From CF-46 sp042408445 (GTDB lineage: Bacteria; Chloroflexota; Limnocylindria; Limnocylindrales; CSP1-4): DNA of 64,000 nucleotides. Positions 50,716 to 59,770 of the stretch are shown here, one piece after another. Within the stretch, counting starts at the first letter, position 1; each line of letters begins with the position of its first letter. Both the position numbers and the translations under genes were made by a program. The stretch spans positions 90,045 to 154,044 of the forward strand of contig JBHORC010000024.1 of assembly GCA_042408445.1 (NCBI GenBank). The letters are read 5' to 3'. The notes below the pieces were generated by a model. That model ran no database searches. It was given only the letters and a program-made list of their open reading frames with translations, and was not told where the DNA came from.

Positions 50716-51861
50716 ATGCACCGATCAAGGACTCGCCTCGGATCATTGGGGGCGACGCTGATTCTCGTCGCAGCCTGCGGCAGCACGGCCTCGCCGGCCG
50801 CGACCACCGCGCCGAGCGCGGCCGCCGGCGGTGGCGGCGCGTCCGCCGCTGCGACGCCCGATGCGGCGGCGATCATCGCCGACCTCGAGACGAAGGCGAA
50901 GGCCGAAGGGGCGCTGAACAGCTACGGCATGCCGCCGGACTGGACGAACTTCGGGGCGATCTGGGACAAGTTCCTGCCGAAGTACGGACTCACCCATACC
51001 GACACCGACATGTCGAGTGCCGAGGAGATCCAGAAGTTCGACGCCGAGAAGAACAACCCGGTCTCCGACCAGGGTGACATCGGTATCCAGTTCGGGCCGG
51101 TGGCGGTGACGTCCAACACCGTCCAGCCCTACAAGCCGACGAAGTGGGACTCGATCCCGGATTACGCCAAGGATCCCGACGGCAACTGGATGTGCTGGTA
51201 CACCGGCACGGTCTCGTTCGCCGTCAACACGGCGCTCGTCAAGAACGTGCCGCACAGCTGGGCGGACCTGATGAAGCCCGAGTACAAGGGCACGGTCGCG
51301 ATCAGCGACCCGCGGAACGCGGCCCAGGGCGCGATGACGGTTCTTGCCGCCAACTTCGCGAACGGTGGCACGGAAGCGAATATCGACCCCGGTCTGAAGT
51401 ACTTCGACGACCTGAACAAGGCGGGCAACCTGACCTCGGTCGCCCCGAGCAAGGCGAACGTCGAGAAGGGCGAGGCGAAGATCGCCATTCTCTGGGACTA
51501 CAACGCACTCCCGATGCGGGACGACCTCGCGTCGAAGAGCCCGGCGGTGCCGATCGAGGTCGTCATCCCGAGCGACGGCTCGACCCAGGCCCCGTACTGT
51601 CACATCATCAACAAGTACGCGGCACACCCGAACGCCGCGAAGCTGTTCCGGGAGTACATCCTGACCGATGAGGTCCAGGTGCTCCAGGCGCAGAAGTACG
51701 CCCGGCCGCTCGTGCAGGGCGTCAAGATCCCGGCGGACATCGCCGCGAAGTTTCCCGCCGAGTCGCAGTACGGAGCGGTGAAGCCGATCAACGACTGGAA
51801 GGCTGCCGCCGCCGCGGTGTCGCGCCTGGCGACGGACTGGACGATCGAAGTCGGAGCCTAG
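50716..51861 (+). CDS. ABC transporter solute-binding lipoprotein (family 1, iron/phosphonate/polyamine type)
   Basis: A 381-residue binding protein. Signal peptide with lipobox LVAAC and an Ala/Gly/Ser linker; body with SYGMPPDWTNFGAIW, WYTGTVSFAVNTALVK and SWADLMKPEYKGTVAI, the pattern of the type II binding fold of AfuA/PhnS/PotD relatives. The ATG at 50716 has GGAGGAGGACGA just upstream. A strong hairpin follows the stop, so the binding protein is probably made in excess over the permeases. The ligand is unknown; the locus has phosphatase and diesterase genes, which favours a phosphorus-containing one. Confidence 0.88.
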   Translation: MHRSRTRLGSLGATLILVAACGSTASPAATTAPSAAAGGGGASAAATPDAAAIIADLETKAKAEGALNSYGMPPDWTNFGAIWDKFLPKYGLTHTDTDMSSAEEIQKFDAEKNNPVSDQGDIGIQFGPVAVTSNTVQPYKPTKWDSIPDYAKDPDGNWMCWYTGTVSFAVNTALVKNVPHSWADLMKPEYKGTVAISDPRNAAQGAMTVLAANFANGGTEANIDPGLKYFDDLNKAGNLTSVAPSKANVEKGEAKIAILWDYNALPMRDDLASKSPAVPIEVVIPSDGSTQAPYCHIINKYAAHPNAAKLFREYILTDEVQVLQAQKYARPLVQGVKIPADIAAKFPAESQYGAVKPINDWKAAAAAVSRLATDWTIEVGA

Positions 51862-51884
51862 AAGTCCCCTCCTCAGCGGGAACC

Positions 51885-51913
51885 ATGCCCGCCGCCCTCG
51901 GGGCGGCGGGCAT
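51885..51913 (+). terminator. Intercistronic hairpin after the binding-protein gene
   Basis: A perfect 12-bp stem (51885-51896 with 51902-51913) with loop CTCGG. It sits between the binding protein and the first permease, where partial termination or mRNA protection lowers permease expression relative to the binding protein. Confidence 0.75.
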
Positions 51914-51976
51914 CTCCCGTCCTCGCATCGGGAACCGTGACGACATGATCTGCGCAGCACGGAGGGAAACGAGCCG

Positions 51977-52837
51977 GTGATGATCTCGGGCCGGACGGTG
52001 AACCGCGTCGGCCTCCTGCTCGCGTTCGCGCCGTTCCTGATCTTCTGTGCGATGTTCGAGCTGATCCCCGTCGTCGCCCTGCTGCTCGGCAGCGTCGGTG
52101 GCGTCGAGAAGCACAGCCTCGAGTGGATCGCCAAGGTCTTCACGAACCCGACGTTCCAGCGCTCGATCTGGAACTCGCTGCTCCTGGCGGTGACGAGCTC
52201 CCTGCTCGGCGCGGTCATCGGGACGGCGATCGGCTATGCGATCACGCGGACGAAGCGTCAGCGGGTCCGAAGCGCGCTCATCGCCCTCTCGTCGATCAGC
52301 TCGAACGCCGGCGGGATCTCGCTCGGCTTCGCGTTCATCACGATCCTCGGCGCGGCGGGGATGATCACGATCCTCCTGCGGACGTTCGGGATCGACCTCC
52401 TCGGGTTCTTCTCGATCTATTCGGTCATCGGCCTCATCGTCGTGTACCTGTACTTCCAGGTCCCGCTGATGATCGTCCTGATGCTGCCGGCGTTCGCCGG
52501 CCTCCGGCGCGACTGGGCCGAGGCGTCGGCGTCGCTCGGCGGCGACGGCCGCGACTTCTGGCGCAGGATCGGGATCCCGGTCCTGATGCCGTCGATCCTC
52601 GCCGGCACGGTCCTGCTGTTCGTCAGCTCGATGGGCGCCTACGCGACGGCCCAGGCCCTGATCGGCAGCCGGATCAACCTGATGACGATCCAGATCTCGA
52701 TCCTTCGCCGCGGTGAGATCCTGTATCAGCCGGCGCAGGCCGACGCGATGGCGACGGTGCTCCTCCTGATGGTCGCGGCGTCCGTGCTCGCGTACCACCT
52801 GATCCAGAAGCGCGCCCAGCGGTGGCTGCAGGCATGA
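51977..52837 (+). CDS. ABC transporter permease (first of pair)
   Basis: A 286-residue inner-membrane permease with six hydrophobic segments and the EAA loop EASASLGGDGRDFWRRIGIPVLMPSI, the ATPase-docking site. The start is GTG 51977 or the adjacent ATG at 51980; GGAGGG is about 10 nt upstream. Its stop overlaps the second permease start, so a heterodimer is expected. Similar to the PotB/PhnU-class permeases used with family 1 binding proteins. Confidence 0.88.
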   Translation: MMISGRTVNRVGLLLAFAPFLIFCAMFELIPVVALLLGSVGGVEKHSLEWIAKVFTNPTFQRSIWNSLLLAVTSSLLGAVIGTAIGYAITRTKRQRVRSALIALSSISSNAGGISLGFAFITILGAAGMITILLRTFGIDLLGFFSIYSVIGLIVVYLYFQVPLMIVLMLPAFAGLRRDWAEASASLGGDGRDFWRRIGIPVLMPSILAGTVLLFVSSMGAYATAQALIGSRINLMTIQISILRRGEILYQPAQADAMATVLLLMVAASVLAYHLIQKRAQRWLQA

Positions 52838-53697
52838 GCGTCCTCAGCGACGCCCCAGCCCGTCTGGCAACGGCGCCCGTCGCCGCCCGTCGCCGCGGCG
52901 GACGGGAGGTCGGCTTCACGCTCCTGTTCGCGGTGTTCTCCGCGTACATGCTCGTCCCGCTCGTCGGCGTGCTGCTGTTCTCGCTCGCGACGACGTGGTT
53001 CGACACGATCCTGCCGGTGGGCTACACGCTGGACCACGTCACCGAGACGATCAACGACCCGCTGTTCATCCCGACGACGGGCCGGTCGCTGATCGCGTCG
53101 ATCGCGACGATCGGCGTGAGCCTCGTGCTCGTGACGCCGGTGATGTACCTGCTGCACGTCGCGGCGCCGCGCCTGCGCCCGATCGTCGAGTTCCTCTCGC
53201 TCCTGCCGTTCGCCCTGCCGACGATCGTCCTCGCGTTGTCCCTGATCCGGACCTACTCGTCGCCGCCGATCGTGCTGTCCGGGACGCCGACGCTGTTGAT
53301 CTTCTCGTACGTCGTGACCGGCCTGCCGTTCATGTTCCGGGGCATCGACAACAGCCTCCGGGCGATCGACACGCGGGGCCTCAGCGAGGCGTCGGCGACG
53401 CTCGGCGCGTCACGGTGGACGACCCTTCGTCGGGTGATCCTGCCGAACATCCGGACGGGCATCGCCGCTGGCGCGCTCCTCGTGTTCTCGGTGTCGTTCG
53501 GCGAGTTCACGCTCTCATCGTTCATCGTCGGTGACGCGTGGAAGACGTCCGGCGTCTGGACGGTCGCGATCTGGGACGACCAACCCCACAAGACGACCGT
53601 CATGGTGATGATCGGGTTCGCGATCAGCTGGGTGATCTCGCTGATCATCCTGTTCGTGTTCAGCAAGCGCGCGACGGTCGAGGTCGGCCAGCGCTGA
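52834..53697 (+). CDS. ABC transporter permease (second of pair)
   Basis: A 287-residue permease with six hydrophobic segments and the EAA-type loop EASATLGASRWTTLRRVILPNIRTGI. The ATG overlaps the stop of the first permease (ATGA). N-terminal residues 1-25 are a basic cytoplasmic tail. It completes the importer with the lipoprotein at 50716 and probably the ATPase at 48474. The 255 bp after its stop contain no gene or obvious terminator. Confidence 0.88.
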   Translation: MSVLSDAPARLATAPVAARRRGGREVGFTLLFAVFSAYMLVPLVGVLLFSLATTWFDTILPVGYTLDHVTETINDPLFIPTTGRSLIASIATIGVSLVLVTPVMYLLHVAAPRLRPIVEFLSLLPFALPTIVLALSLIRTYSSPPIVLSGTPTLLIFSYVVTGLPFMFRGIDNSLRAIDTRGLSEASATLGASRWTTLRRVILPNIRTGIAAGALLVFSVSFGEFTLSSFIVGDAWKTSGVWTVAIWDDQPHKTTVMVMIGFAISWVISLIILFVFSKRATVEVGQR

Positions 53698-53952
53698 TCC
53701 CGCTCCGCACTCCCCACTCCCCGCTCGGCGGGCACGCGAACGCGCTAACCGGACATTCGCCCATCGGGGGAACGTTCGGACGAGTCGAGGCTTCGGCACC
53801 GAACGTCCAGCGGCCAGTTCCGTTCGTGGACGCGGACCGACAGCAGGCGGCCGTGCCGTCGTTGCTTTCCACATGGCCGAGCGAGCGCGCCTTGCGTTCC
53901 AGGGATGTTCGTCTGGCGAAGTCCCGGTCGTGGCGGCCCGGGGCTCCGGGGA

Positions 53953-54606
53953 TCAGCGTGGCTGCGCGAGGGCGAGGGTCAGGCAGGCCGGACAGCAGGC
54001 GTCCGTCCATGCCGCCGCGCTGACCGGACCGCGATGGCGGCGACGCGAGATCACGATCCAGCCGATCGCGCCGATCAGTGCGAGCGCGACCCCGAGCACG
54101 GCCAGCGGCCCGAGGGCGCCGCCGGCGATCGCGAGGACGGGCTCGCCGAGGACATACCCCAACGCGAAGTGGGCGGCGATGAACAGGCCATTCCCGACGA
54201 TCAGCCCGACGAGGAACGCGATCGCCGGGACGCCGGCGAGGGCGCTCGCGGCGATGGCGACGATGCGAAGACCAGGTGTCGCCCGTGCCACGGCGATGCT
54301 GCGAGCGCCGCCCCGGCGGAGGCGCTCCGTCTGCGCGTCGACGCGATCGGCGGACCCGACGCGGGCGAGGAGTCGCAGCACCGCGCGACGCGCGACGGAC
54401 CGCAGGAGCCCGAACTGGACGGACCCGCCCACGATGCTTGCGAAGATCAGGGCAACGAGCGCCAGGCGGCCGTCGAAGTCGCCCCGGGACGCCGCGACGC
54501 CGGCACCCAGCACGACGAGATCGCCCGGAACCGGGATCGGAACGCCGATCTCCTTGACGAGGATCAGACCGGCGATCGCGAGGATCGGCGCAGGATCAGG
54601 CGTCAT
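53953..54606 (-). CDS. DedA/VTT-family membrane protein
   Basis: A 217-residue membrane protein. VKEIGVPIPVPGDLVVLGAG near the N-terminus is the re-entrant PxPGE-like segment of DedA proteins. It is followed by a second conserved region with ARATPGLRIVAIAASALAGV, the R-x3-R/P motif block. DedA proteins help lipid (undecaprenyl phosphate or phospholipid) flipping and membrane homeostasis. The extreme C-terminus carries a small Cys cluster (DACCPAC), which is not typical. Likely co-transcribed after the class II aldolase gene, 33 nt away. Confidence 0.82.
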   Translation of the reverse strand: MTPDPAPILAIAGLILVKEIGVPIPVPGDLVVLGAGVAASRGDFDGRLALVALIFASIVGGSVQFGLLRSVARRAVLRLLARVGSADRVDAQTERLRRGGARSIAVARATPGLRIVAIAASALAGVPAIAFLVGLIVGNGLFIAAHFALGYVLGEPVLAIAGGALGPLAVLGVALALIGAIGWIVISRRRHRGPVSAAAWTDACCPACLTLALAQPR

Positions 54607-54639
54607 CGATGGAGCCTTCGGATCGGGGACGACCGCGGA

Positions 54640-55353
54640 TCATCGCCGGTCCGCGGCCTGCGGCGGGAACCGCGCCATCTGGTCCCGAACGCGGTCGAGC
54701 TCCTCGGCATCGAGCAGCGTGGGACCGCCGAGCTGCTCCGCGCGCCACGCGAGCATCGCCAACTCCTCGATCCGCTCCGCGCGCCCGAGCGCGATCTCGA
54801 GCGTAGCGCCGACGGCGATCGCGCCGTGACTCGCGAGGAGGACGCCGTGGTCCGCGCCGAGGGTCGCGACGACGTTTCTCGCGAGGTCGGCCGTCCCGAA
54901 CGTGGCGTACGGCGCGACACGGATCGAGTCGCGGCCGGGCTGGACGAGCATCGCGAGGACGTAATGGACGGCCGGGATCGGCCGGCGGTTGATCGCGAAC
55001 GTCGTGGCGTACGGCGAATGGGTATGGACGATGGCCTGGACGTCGGGTCGCGCCGCGAGGACCTCCACGTGGATCCGGAGCTCCGAGCTCGGCTGCCGAC
55101 GTCCCTCGGTGACCGCGCCGTCCGCGGCGAGGATGACGACATCCTCGGGTGCCATCTCGTCCGCATCCATGTTCGCCGGGGTCATCGCGATCCGGCCATC
55201 GGCCAGGCGCGCCGAGACGTTTCCGGACGTGCCGATCGCGAGTCCGCGGCGCCGCAGTTCGCCCGCGATCCGCGCGACCTCTGCCGTCGTGCCGGCAACG
55301 GCTCGGTCGGGGCGGCCGGCGGGACGCCGACCGGGGCCGTCGTCGTCGCTCAT
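54640..55353 (-). CDS. Class II aldolase/adducin-family protein (FucA/AraD-like)
   Basis: A 237-residue zinc aldolase or epimerase fold. The phosphate-binding GTSGNVSARL, metal ligands in AIVHTHSPYATTF (HTH) and the later His in LLASHGAIAVG are intact; SSELRIHVEVL supplies the catalytic Glu region. Such enzymes cleave fuculose 1-phosphate, act on ribulose 5-phosphate, or dehydrate methylthioribulose phosphate. Its ATG overlaps the stop of the upstream GNAT gene. Nearby phosphatase and sugar genes do not fix the substrate. Confidence 0.87.
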   Translation of the reverse strand: MSDDDGPGRRPAGRPDRAVAGTTAEVARIAGELRRRGLAIGTSGNVSARLADGRIAMTPANMDADEMAPEDVVILAADGAVTEGRRQPSSELRIHVEVLAARPDVQAIVHTHSPYATTFAINRRPIPAVHYVLAMLVQPGRDSIRVAPYATFGTADLARNVVATLGADHGVLLASHGAIAVGATLEIALGRAERIEELAMLAWRAEQLGGPTLLDAEELDRVRDQMARFPPQAADRR

Positions 55354-55949
55354 CGTTCGGCGGAAGCCGCGTCGTCGAAGTCCAGCCGCATGAGCCAGCG
55401 CGAGCGCCCAGCGCTCCGTGCGCCCGTCTCCACGACCCGGCGGAAGCCCGCCCGTTCGAACATCGGCGTCAAGCCGACGAACGCGAAGCCGACATCGACC
55501 CGTTTCCCTTCCGGATCGATCGGATAGGCCTCGACGCCCGGGGCACCGGCGCGCCGAGCATGCTCCACGACCCCGGCGAGCAGGGCGGTCGCGACGCCCC
55601 GTCGTCGATACCCCACCCGGATCCTGAAGCACAGGATGGACCACACCGGCGCATCGTCGATCGCCGGGATCGTCCTGGACCGCACGAGTCGGGGGAGCTG
55701 CGGCCGAGGCCCGAACCCGCACCAGCCCGCGACCTCGCCGTCGACGTAGGCGAGCATGCCCGGCGGGGGCTCCTCGCCGAGCTGATCCCGGAGCGCGGCG
55801 CGACGAAGGCCGGGCGCTGTCGTGCGGCCACCCGGGACGCGACCCCGCGGGGCCTGGCACCAGCAGCCGAGGTCACCCTCGCCGCCCATGATCGTCAGGA
55901 CGTCCGGCCACCGATCCGGTGTCGCCGGGACGACCCGGACCTCGCTCAC
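55350..55949 (-). CDS. GNAT-family acetyltransferase, paralogue of the 14743 gene
   Basis: A 199-residue GNAT protein with the same architecture as the one at 14743-15318. Both have PDRWPDVL/V near the start, a CWC motif, PxL-Y-DG-x-GW, PVWSxxCF, the acetyl-CoA loop YRRRGVATALLAG and EAYPIDP/EAYPVDP near the C-terminus. GTG start at 55949. Coupled by ATGA to the class II aldolase gene. Two diverged copies 40 kb apart suggest an expanded family; substrate unknown. Confidence 0.85.
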   Translation of the reverse strand: MSEVRVVPATPDRWPDVLTIMGGEGDLGCWCQAPRGRVPGGRTTAPGLRRAALRDQLGEEPPPGMLAYVDGEVAGWCGFGPRPQLPRLVRSRTIPAIDDAPVWSILCFRIRVGYRRRGVATALLAGVVEHARRAGAPGVEAYPIDPEGKRVDVGFAFVGLTPMFERAGFRRVVETGARSAGRSRWLMRLDFDDAASAER

Positions 55950-55965
55950 CGCGTCCGCCCCGCGG

Positions 55966-56403
55966 CTACGGAAGGAGCCGATCCCACAGCCCGAGCAGCT
56001 CCCCGTGGACGTCCGCGTGGAGACGTTCGCCGAGCACGAGCGCCGTGACGGCGTCCGCGATGGACCGGGCGATCCGGACGTGCTCCTCGGCGGGTCCGGG
56101 CGTTGGTGACATCGCCACGCCGCCGCTCCAGACGCGGAACTGGGCATTGGCGAACATCCGGATCACGAGCTCCACGACGACGTTCCGGGCCGCCTCGATC
56201 GGCTGGGTCAGCCCGCTCTCGACGGCGACGACCTCGGCCGTCTCGACCGCGCGGCGATGACGCGGCTGGCGCTCCCGGGCGACGTACAGCGGCAGGTCGT
56301 CGACGTGGACGCGGTCGAGCGCTCTCGTGAACTCGTCGAGACGAACGCGGGCGTCCGATGGCAGGCGGGCAAGGGCGGCGTCGAGGTTGCGCTGTGCGGT
56401 CAC
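55966..56403 (-). CDS. Hypothetical helical protein
   Basis: A 145-residue protein starting at a GTG, 16 nt upstream of the GNAT gene on the same strand. It is predicted almost wholly helical (LDAALARLPSDARVRLDEF, then EEHVRIARSIADAVTALVLG) with no Cys, signal peptide or membrane segment. I recognise no domain. Spacing and codon use fit its neighbours, so it is probably real, and it may share a transcript with the GNAT, aldolase and DedA genes. Confidence 0.65.
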   Translation of the reverse strand: MTAQRNLDAALARLPSDARVRLDEFTRALDRVHVDDLPLYVARERQPRHRRAVETAEVVAVESGLTQPIEAARNVVVELVIRMFANAQFRVWSGGVAMSPTPGPAEEHVRIARSIADAVTALVLGERLHADVHGELLGLWDRLLP

Positions 56404-56454
56404 GAGCGTCGCGTCACGGTGGCGGGCGCCGCCAGCCCGGGCCGGGCCGCGGGG

Positions 56455-57795
56455 TCACGCGCCGGCCGCCGCCAGGCTCTCGTCGAGGATCCGCAGCGCC
56501 TGCTCGACCTCTTCGGAGGTCGTCACGAGCGGCGGGATGATCCGGACCACGTTCACGTAGGTGCCGGCGGTCAGCACGATCAGCTTCCGCGCGAGCGCCT
56601 CCGCCTGGACGCGCTTCGTCACCTCCGGGTCCGGGACCCGGCCGTCGCCCTCGCCGGGCTTGACGAACTCCAGGGCGAGCATCAGGCCGAGGCCGCGGAC
56701 GTCGCCGACCGACCGATACTTCGCGCCGAGGTCGCGGAGCCCGGCCAGGAACTGGGCGCCGCGTTCGCGACTGTTCGCGACCAGGTTCTCGTCCTCGATG
56801 ACGTCGAGGGTTGCGTTCGCCGCGGCGCAGGCGACGACGTTCCCGCCATACGTCCCGCCGTGGCTGCCGGGCGGCAGCCGATCGAGGATCTCGCGATGGG
56901 CGATGAGGCCGCTGAGCGGCAGCCCGGACGCGATGCCCTTGGCGATGACGAGGATGTCCGGCTCCACGTCCCAGTGCTGGACCGCGAACATCTCGCCGGT
57001 CCGGCCGTAGCCCGTCTGAACCTCGTCCGCGATCAGCAGGATCCCGTGCTGGCGGGTGATCTCGCGGAGGCGTGGCAGGAAGCCGGGTGGCGGCACGATG
57101 TACCCGCCTTCGCCGAGCACCGGCTCGATGATGATCGCCGCGACGTGCTCCGGGTACACGTACTGGTGGAACGTGAGGTCGAGCTGGGCCTCCCAGTCGC
57201 AGGTGCAGTTCGCGTCGGCAGGATGACCGCCGCCCGGCGCCCGATAGCAGTACGGATAGGCGGTGTGGTAGACGCTGCCGGGCAAGGGCTCGAAGTGGCC
57301 GCGGTAGACGTCCTTGGCGGTCGTCAGCGCCATCGTCTGGCCGGTCCGGCCGTGGTACCCGTAGCGGAAGCCGATGATGACCGGGCGGCCGGTCGCGACC
57401 CGGGCGAGCTTGACCGAGGCCTCGATCGCCTCTGCGCCACTGTTCGACAGGAACGCGCCCCAACCGCCGCCCGGCAGGAGCTGGCTCAGCCTCTCGTAGA
57501 GCCGCAGCCCCGGCTCGTGGTAGGTGATGTTCTGCTGGGCATGGAGAATCTTCGCAGCCTGGGCCTGGATCGCGGCAACCACCCGGGGGTGGGCATGGCC
57601 GGTGTTCGTCACGCCGATCCCGCTGCTGTAGTCGAGGTACCGCTCGCCGTCCGTCGTGATCAGCCACGAGCCCTCGCCACGGTCGACGACGAGGTTTGTG
57701 ATCCGGCTCCAGACCGGCGGGATCACGGAGCGATCGGGGAGGGGACCGGCCGCTTGCGGGGAGCCGTTCGAGGGGCGGGTGGCGACGTCGGTCAT
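56455..57795 (-). CDS. Class III PLP aminotransferase (GABA/putrescine type)
   Basis: A 446-residue omega-aminotransferase. It shows YLDYSSGIGVTNTGHAHP, the SNSGAEAIEASVKLARV PLP-phosphate loop, GYHGRT, IADEVQTGYGRTG (ring Asp) and the Schiff-base Lys in LVIAKGIASGLPLSG. Sequence style fits 4-aminobutyrate or putrescine/diaminobutyrate transaminases. The ATG at 57795 comes 1 nt after the permease stop; a longer frame from a GTG at 57810 is less likely. Last gene of the polyamine-type ABC operon, so it probably transaminates the imported amine to a semialdehyde. Confidence 0.9.
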   Translation of the reverse strand: MTDVATRPSNGSPQAAGPLPDRSVIPPVWSRITNLVVDRGEGSWLITTDGERYLDYSSGIGVTNTGHAHPRVVAAIQAQAAKILHAQQNITYHEPGLRLYERLSQLLPGGGWGAFLSNSGAEAIEASVKLARVATGRPVIIGFRYGYHGRTGQTMALTTAKDVYRGHFEPLPGSVYHTAYPYCYRAPGGGHPADANCTCDWEAQLDLTFHQYVYPEHVAAIIIEPVLGEGGYIVPPPGFLPRLREITRQHGILLIADEVQTGYGRTGEMFAVQHWDVEPDILVIAKGIASGLPLSGLIAHREILDRLPPGSHGGTYGGNVVACAAANATLDVIEDENLVANSRERGAQFLAGLRDLGAKYRSVGDVRGLGLMLALEFVKPGEGDGRVPDPEVTKRVQAEALARKLIVLTAGTYVNVVRIIPPLVTTSEEVEQALRILDESLAAAGA

Positions 57796-57796
57796 G

Positions 57797-58702
57797 TCAG
57801 GCGACCTCACGAACGAGGGCGAAGTCGCGTGCCGCGACCCGCCTCTGCCAGACCGTCGTCACGATCACGAGGAGGACGGCGGACACGAAGATGATCGTCC
57901 CGATGACGTTGACCTGCACCGGGATCCCGCGGAGCTGCGCGCCGTAGATGTAGAGCGGGAACGTCTGGGTCGCGCCGGACGTGAAGCTCGTCACAACGTA
58001 GTCGTCGATCGACAGGCTGAAGGCGAGCAGGGCCGCGGCGACCACACCGGGCAGGATGAGCGGGAAGGTCACCTTCCAAAACGTCGTCCACTCGTTCGCC
58101 CCGAGGTCCATCGCCGCCTCCTCGAGATGGCGGGGGAATCCGGCGAGCCGGGCCTTCACGGTGACCACCACGTAGCTGATGTTGAACATGATGTGGGCGA
58201 TCACGATCGTCCGGATGCTCAGCGGGTACAGGACGCCCTCAGGCACGAACGGCAGCTGGATCGACGCGATGAACGACGTCAGGAGCGAGGCGCCGAGCAC
58301 GATCTCCGGCGTCGACATCGGCAGGAAGATCAAGAGGTTCGTCGCGCTGCGTCCGCGGAACCTGTAGCGGACGAGAGCGAGCGCGATCATGGTCCCGAGC
58401 GCGGTCGCGACGACGGTCGCGATCCCGGCAACGATGAGGCTGTTCGCCACGGCGTCGTCGAGGCCCGGCCGACCGAGAGGGTTCAGCCAGGCATCGAGCG
58501 AGAACTGCCGGAAGTTCAGGTTGGAGCGACCGGTCGGGTCGTTGAAGCTGAACAGGATCATCACCGCGACCGGCAGGATCAGATAGGCAGTCACGCCGAC
58601 CGCGTAGAGGGGCAGGAGCCAGCGGTCCACCGCCCGGCCGAGCCGACGAGGCGCAGACACCGTCGTCCGGCGGGAATCGAGAGCGACCGTCACGTCCGCC
58701 AT
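57797..58702 (-). CDS. Polyamine-type ABC transporter permease (PotC-like)
   Basis: A 301-residue permease, six hydrophobic segments, EAA loop EEAAMDLGANEWTTFWKVTFPLILPGV, which is complete. N-terminal 27 residues are basic and cytoplasmic. It pairs with the permease at 58707-59747, whose own EAA loop is interrupted. Start ATG 4 nt after that gene's stop. Confidence 0.88.
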   Translation of the reverse strand: MADVTVALDSRRTTVSAPRRLGRAVDRWLLPLYAVGVTAYLILPVAVMILFSFNDPTGRSNLNFRQFSLDAWLNPLGRPGLDDAVANSLIVAGIATVVATALGTMIALALVRYRFRGRSATNLLIFLPMSTPEIVLGASLLTSFIASIQLPFVPEGVLYPLSIRTIVIAHIMFNISYVVVTVKARLAGFPRHLEEAAMDLGANEWTTFWKVTFPLILPGVVAAALLAFSLSIDDYVVTSFTSGATQTFPLYIYGAQLRGIPVQVNVIGTIIFVSAVLLVIVTTVWQRRVAARDFALVREVA

Positions 58703-58706
58703 CTCG

Positions 58707-59747
58707 TCAGATTCCCGCGCCCGTCAGCTGCTCCGTCCCGAGCAGCCTGGTGTAGACCAGCACGCCGATGAGGATGGCGGCCATCAGGATGAACGACAGC
58801 GCGGACGCCGTCGGGTAGTCGACGATCTTGAGGTAGCGGGCCTGGATCACGTTGCCGATCATCTGGGCCTGGGGGTTGCCCAGCAGCTCCGCGTTGATGA
58901 AGTCTCCGACCGCGGGGATGAACGTCAGGAGCGAGCCGGCGAAGATTCCCGGGAGCGCGAGCGGCAGCGTGACGCGGACGAACGCCTCGCTGATCAGGAA
59001 CGTTCCGACCACGACTCCGGCGACGAGCCCGACTGCCGCGAACGGGATGATCGCGTAGTTCATCACCGCGCCGACGATGACGCCCATGACGAGGCCGGCG
59101 ACCGCGCCGACGATCGTCCCCTGGGGCCGCCAGGGGCCCGCGTACAGGTCCTCGGCGGCCTCGACGAGCCGCCGGTCGATCTTCTCGAGCGCGACGTACA
59201 GGGGCAGGGTCATGAACGGCAGGAAGTTGTAGGTGATGCCCGCAACCACCGCGGCCGGGGTGGCGAGCAGGCGGAAGTTCGGATCCAGGATGCCCGCGTC
59301 CTTCAGCGGGCCGAGAAACAGGCCGTTGTCCGCGAGAATGATCTTCCAGGAGATGGTCCGGAGCAGGAAGCTCGTGAAGAACGGGGCGATGACGAGGAAC
59401 AGCAGGACGTTCTTGTAGGCGCCGCCCCGAAAGGCGATCGTGTACGCGAGTGGCAGACCGAGCGCGAACGCGAGGATCGTCGCGAGGCCGCCGTATTCGA
59501 TCGACCGGGCGATCCACGGCCAGTATTCCGACAGCGCGGTTCCATAGATCCCGAAGTTGAACGTGAGCTCGTAGCCGCTCTGCTCGTTCCCGGTCCAGAG
59601 CGAGACGAGGAACATCTGGATCGCCGGGTAGACGTAGAAGAGCGCGAGCCACAGCAGCCCCGGCGCGAGAAGCGCGTACGGAGCGATTGCCCTGCGGCTC
59701 AGCCATCGGCGTCGCGTCGGCGCACCCGCCGACGACATGGTGGCCAC
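58707..59747 (-). CDS. Polyamine-type ABC transporter permease (PotB-like) with an insertion in the EAA loop
   Basis: A 346-residue permease of the PotB class. The ATPase-docking EAA loop starts normally, VEAAEDLYAGPW at 195-206. It continues only after about 45 very hydrophobic residues (210-254, two helix-like stretches rich in Val/Gly/Ala) with EAFVRVTLPLALPGI at 254-268. In ordinary family members those two halves are joined within one short cytoplasmic helix-turn-helix. The reading frame and codon use are intact across the insert (58983-59120), so it is translated. Whether it still docks the ATPase is open. The rest of the protein is standard. Confidence 0.85.
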   Translation of the reverse strand: MATMSSAGAPTRRRWLSRRAIAPYALLAPGLLWLALFYVYPAIQMFLVSLWTGNEQSGYELTFNFGIYGTALSEYWPWIARSIEYGGLATILAFALGLPLAYTIAFRGGAYKNVLLFLVIAPFFTSFLLRTISWKIILADNGLFLGPLKDAGILDPNFRLLATPAAVVAGITYNFLPFMTLPLYVALEKIDRRLVEAAEDLYAGPWRPQGTIVGAVAGLVMGVIVGAVMNYAIIPFAAVGLVAGVVVGTFLISEAFVRVTLPLALPGIFAGSLLTFIPAVGDFINAELLGNPQAQMIGNVIQARYLKIVDYPTASALSFILMAAILIGVLVYTRLLGTEQLTGAGI

Positions 59748-59770
59748 TCGCGATCAGCCCGCGCTGCGCG

